From positions 243,792-307,791 of the forward strand of contig NZ_JAERRB010000009.1 of the NCBI RefSeq assembly GCF_016735595.1: a stretch of 64,000 bases of DNA, given 5' to 3'. Numbering within the stretch: the first letter of the stretch is position 1; every line of letters starts with the position of its first letter. Source of the stretch: Chryseolinea lacunae. GTDB taxonomy: Bacteria; Bacteroidota; Bacteroidia; Cytophagales; Cyclobacteriaceae. Shown in pieces: positions 61,498 through 64,000 of this stretch. Under the pieces are notes generated by a model, which was not told the origin of the DNA, made no database searches, and saw only the letters and a list, made by a program, of their open reading frames with translations. The position numbers and the translations under genes were made by a program.

Positions 61498-64000
61498 TTA
61501 TAGTGGTTGCTTGGCGGGTTGCTTGCGCATCATTTTGAAGTATAACAGCGGCACAACCAGCAAGGTGAGAAACGTTGAGGTAATGGTTCCGCCCATCAGG
61601 GAGATCGCCAGACCCTGAAAGATCGGATCGAACAGAATGATGACGGCGCCCAACACCACAGCACCGGCCGTTAACAGGATCGGAGTTGTGCGAACGGCTC
61701 CGGCTTCAATGATCGCCTGTTTCAACGGAATACCGTCTTCCAATCGGATGTTGATAAAGTCAATGAGCAAGACTGAATTTCTAACCATCACACCCGCGAG
61801 CGCTATGAATCCGATCATGGACGTAGCCGTGAAGTAAGCACCCAGCATCCAATGACCAAGGACGATACCGATCAATGACAGGGGGATTGCGGCAAGCATC
61901 ACCAGGGGAACCTTGAAGTCCTGGAACCACCCCACAATAAGCATGTAAATCATGATGATGACGACTCCGAACGCTATCCCCAGGTCACGGAATACCTCAT
62001 AGGTGATCTGCCATTCACCATCCCACTTCAGTGTGAAGTTGTCTTCATACTCCGGTTGCTCATTAAAAGATTCTTCCAGTGTATATCCCTTTTTGATGTT
62101 GATACTTTTGAGCTTGTCCGAGATGTCAAAGATGGCATACGAGGGACTCTCCAGTTCACCCGCCATATCGGCCAGCACGTAGACTACGCGTTTTTGATTT
62201 TTCCGGTAGATGCTTTTCTCCTTCACTTCTTTACGGATGTTTACCAGGTCGCCAACGGGAATGGCCTGTCCTTGCCGGTTAATGATTTTCAGATTCCTGA
62301 GATCATCGACACCGGACTTTTCGGCATCATTCAATTGAAGCACAATGTTCACCGGATCGAACGATACCGGATTATGGACAGAACCCACGGGCATATTCGA
62401 TAGCGCTGCACTCAGCATGGAGACAACCTGGGCAGGTGCCACACCATAGCGCATGGCTTTTTCCTTGTCTACTTCAAAGCGATACTCCGGTTGGTCTGCC
62501 TCCGTCATCCAGTCGGTGTCAACCACGCTTGGTGTAGTTTCTATGAGCTTTTTCACCTGGCCTGCAATACGGATCTGTTCATCGTAATCTGGTCCATAAA
62601 CCTCAGCAACAATGGTTGACAACACGGGAGGTCCTGGCGGAACTTCCACCAGCTTGGCGTTGGCATTGTATTTCCTGGCAATCTTCTGAACACCCGGTCG
62701 TAGTTGTTTTACGATCTCATGGCTTTGAATACTCCGATCCTTTTTGTCGGAAAGATTCACCTGTATATCCGCCACGTTATCACCGCGGCGCAAGTCATAA
62801 TGACGAACCAGGCCGTTGAAGCTGATGGGGCTTGCTGTTCCCACATAGCCCTGGTAGTTTTTCACCAATTGTTGCCGGGAAATATATTGTGCAATGTCTT
62901 TCGTAACGGCAGCCGTCCGCTCCAGCGTCGTTCCCTCCGGCATATCAATCACGACCTGAAACTCGTTCTTGTTGTCGAAGGGAAGCATCTTCACGGCCAC
63001 CCATTTGGTATAGAAAAATGACACCGAAATCAGCAGCACCGCAACCGTGGCCAGGATAAATGCCCAACGTTTCCAACGTGTTTCGAGCATGGGATTGATA
63101 AAGCTTTTGTACAACCTATAGATTTTTGATTCCTCTAATGCCATAGGATGCGTTTCATCGTGCCCGTCCTTTTCGCAAAGGAACAGGTAACCCAGGTACG
63201 GCGTGAGTGTGAGCGCTACGACCAGCGAAAGCATCATAGCAATGGAGGCGCCAATGGGCATAGGGCTCATGTACGGCCCCATCATTCCGGAAACGAAAGC
63301 CATGGGCAGCACGGCCGCAATCACGGTGAACGTCGCCAGAATCGTTGGATTGCCCACTTCGTTGATCGCAAAAATGGCAGCCTGCAGGAAGGGCATCCGC
63401 TTCATTTTAAAATGGCGGTGCATATTCTCAGCGATGATGATGGAATCATCGACCACAATGCCGGTGATGAACACCAACGCAAAGAGCGTGATCCGGTTGA
63501 GCGTATAGTCAAGGAGGTAGTAACTGAACAGCGTCAAGGCAAAAGTTACCGGTACCGATAAAAATACAACCAAGCCACCACGCCACCCCATGGCCAGCAT
63601 GACGAATAGTGTAACGGCTATAACGGCAATAAAAAGGTGAAGCAAGAGCTCCGACACTTTTTCGGACGCGGTCTCCCCATAGTTCCGGGTTTCGCTCACC
63701 TGTACCTCATCGGGGATCAATTCCTTTTTGAGATGGTCTATCTTGGTGATGATGCGTTCGGACAATTTCATAGCATCGGCACCTTTCTTCTTGGAAACAG
63801 ACAGCGTAACGGCCGGATACTCGGATCTATATTTCCCGGCTTGCGCCTGATCATACTGACCCACCCCGTAAAACACGTATTGCGATGGTTTCTCGGCTCC
63901 TTCTTCAATTTTTGCTACTTGCTTCAGGTAAACCGGTTGCCCGTTGTTTGATCCGATGACCAGACCGGCTACTTCTTCTGCAGTTCTGAGGAAATTCCCG
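61498..64000 (-). CDS. RND efflux permease (5' part beyond the window)
   Basis: The frame is open from the right edge to TAA 61498; at least 833 residues are visible, out of ~1050-1100. Helix 4 region LFALVFITGIVVDDSIIIAENMHRHF keeps the paired aspartates. The C-terminal helices MIGFIALAGVMVRNSVLLIDFINIRL and LMGGTITSTFLTLLVVPLLYF are intact. EVPPGPPVLSTIVAEVYGPD and the aromatic-rich GYVGTASPISFNGLVRHYDLRRG mark a Bacteroidota-specific subgroup found with sulfur genes (rhodanese, DUF2892). The substrate is unknown. Confidence 0.92.
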   Translation of the reverse strand, partial: GNFLRTAEEVAGLVIGSNNGQPVYLKQVAKIEEGAEKPSQYVFYGVGQYDQAQAGKYRSEYPAVTLSVSKKKGADAMKLSERIITKIDHLKKELIPDEVQVSETRNYGETASEKVSELLLHLFIAVIAVTLFVMLAMGWRGGLVVFLSVPVTFALTLFSYYLLDYTLNRITLFALVFITGIVVDDSIIIAENMHRHFKMKRMPFLQAAIFAINEVGNPTILATFTVIAAVLPMAFVSGMMGPYMSPMPIGASIAMMLSLVVALTLTPYLGYLFLCEKDGHDETHPMALEESKIYRLYKSFINPMLETRWKRWAFILATVAVLLISVSFFYTKWVAVKMLPFDNKNEFQVVIDMPEGTTLERTAAVTKDIAQYISRQQLVKNYQGYVGTASPISFNGLVRHYDLRRGDNVADIQVNLSDKKDRSIQSHEIVKQLRPGVQKIARKYNANAKLVEVPPGPPVLSTIVAEVYGPDYDEQIRIAGQVKKLIETTPSVVDTDWMTEADQPEYRFEVDKEKAMRYGVAPAQVVSMLSAALSNMPVGSVHNPVSFDPVNIVLQLNDAEKSGVDDLRNLKIINRQGQAIPVGDLVNIRKEVKEKSIYRKNQKRVVYVLADMAGELESPSYAIFDISDKLKSINIKKGYTLEESFNEQPEYEDNFTLKWDGEWQITYEVFRDLGIAFGVVIIMIYMLIVGWFQDFKVPLVMLAAIPLSLIGIVLGHWMLGAYFTATSMIGFIALAGVMVRNSVLLIDFINIRLEDGIPLKQAIIEAGAVRTTPILLTAGAVVLGAVIILFDPIFQGLAISLMGGTITSTFLTLLVVPLLYFKMMRKQPAKQPL

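Overview
The window looks like chromosomal DNA of a Bacteroidota bacterium, most likely of the order Cytophagales. The signs are a type IX secretion sorting domain, IPT/TIG-NHL lipoproteins, PorT-like barrels, TANNTTTG-type -7 boxes and weak Shine-Dalgarno signals. No rRNA, tRNA, CRISPR array or plasmid/phage replication gene was seen.

Layout. 1-11 kb is a patchy accessory region. It holds an MFS transporter cut by the left edge, secreted proteins, an HxlR/YceI pair, a VOC/AraC pair and several gene remnants (type IX sorting tail, M43 peptidase, FMN reductase). Copies of a 170-200 bp palindrome-rich repeat with IS21-like ends are scattered among them. A further piece of the same repeat cuts a ligD remnant at 46.9 kb.

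12-60 kb reads as a stress-adaptation island. It contains peroxiredoxin, YHS protein, NhaA, ClC channel, two MscS channels, an EF-hand lipoprotein, a CHASE3 histidine kinase with a partner receiver, fused trehalose synthase/phosphatase (OtsAB), GH15 glucosidase/trehalase, two OmpR-type two-component systems, two complete RND tripartite pumps, DUF305, a universal stress protein, an APC permease, a CPA1 antiporter, DUF2254, DUF202 and Lgt. 60-64 kb has a broken rhodanese, two DUF2892 membrane proteins, a small PII-like protein and a third RND permease cut by the right edge.

The main discovery candidate is a shared cis element: arrays of two to five copies of ATTAAA (or its complement TTTAAT) at exactly 11-bp period, at twelve places between 12.2 and 59.4 kb. 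They lie upstream of the kinase, response regulator, channel, efflux, coiled-coil and receiver genes. At four sites an identical octamer GTTTCTTG starts exactly 37 nt downstream of a repeat, where a -7 box would be. An 11-bp direct-repeat array is what OmpR/PhoB-family regulators bind. I infer one regulon, probably run by the RR/HK pair at 24.6-26.7 kb (which carries the array itself) and/or the pair at 53.9-55.9 kb.

A second theme is duplication and decay. 57.8-60.0 kb is a degenerate copy of parts of 20.2-27.7 kb: a broken kinase, a frameshifted receiver, a response-regulator stump and an intact receiver paralogue. Its regulatory arrays and intergenic hairpins are still recognisable.
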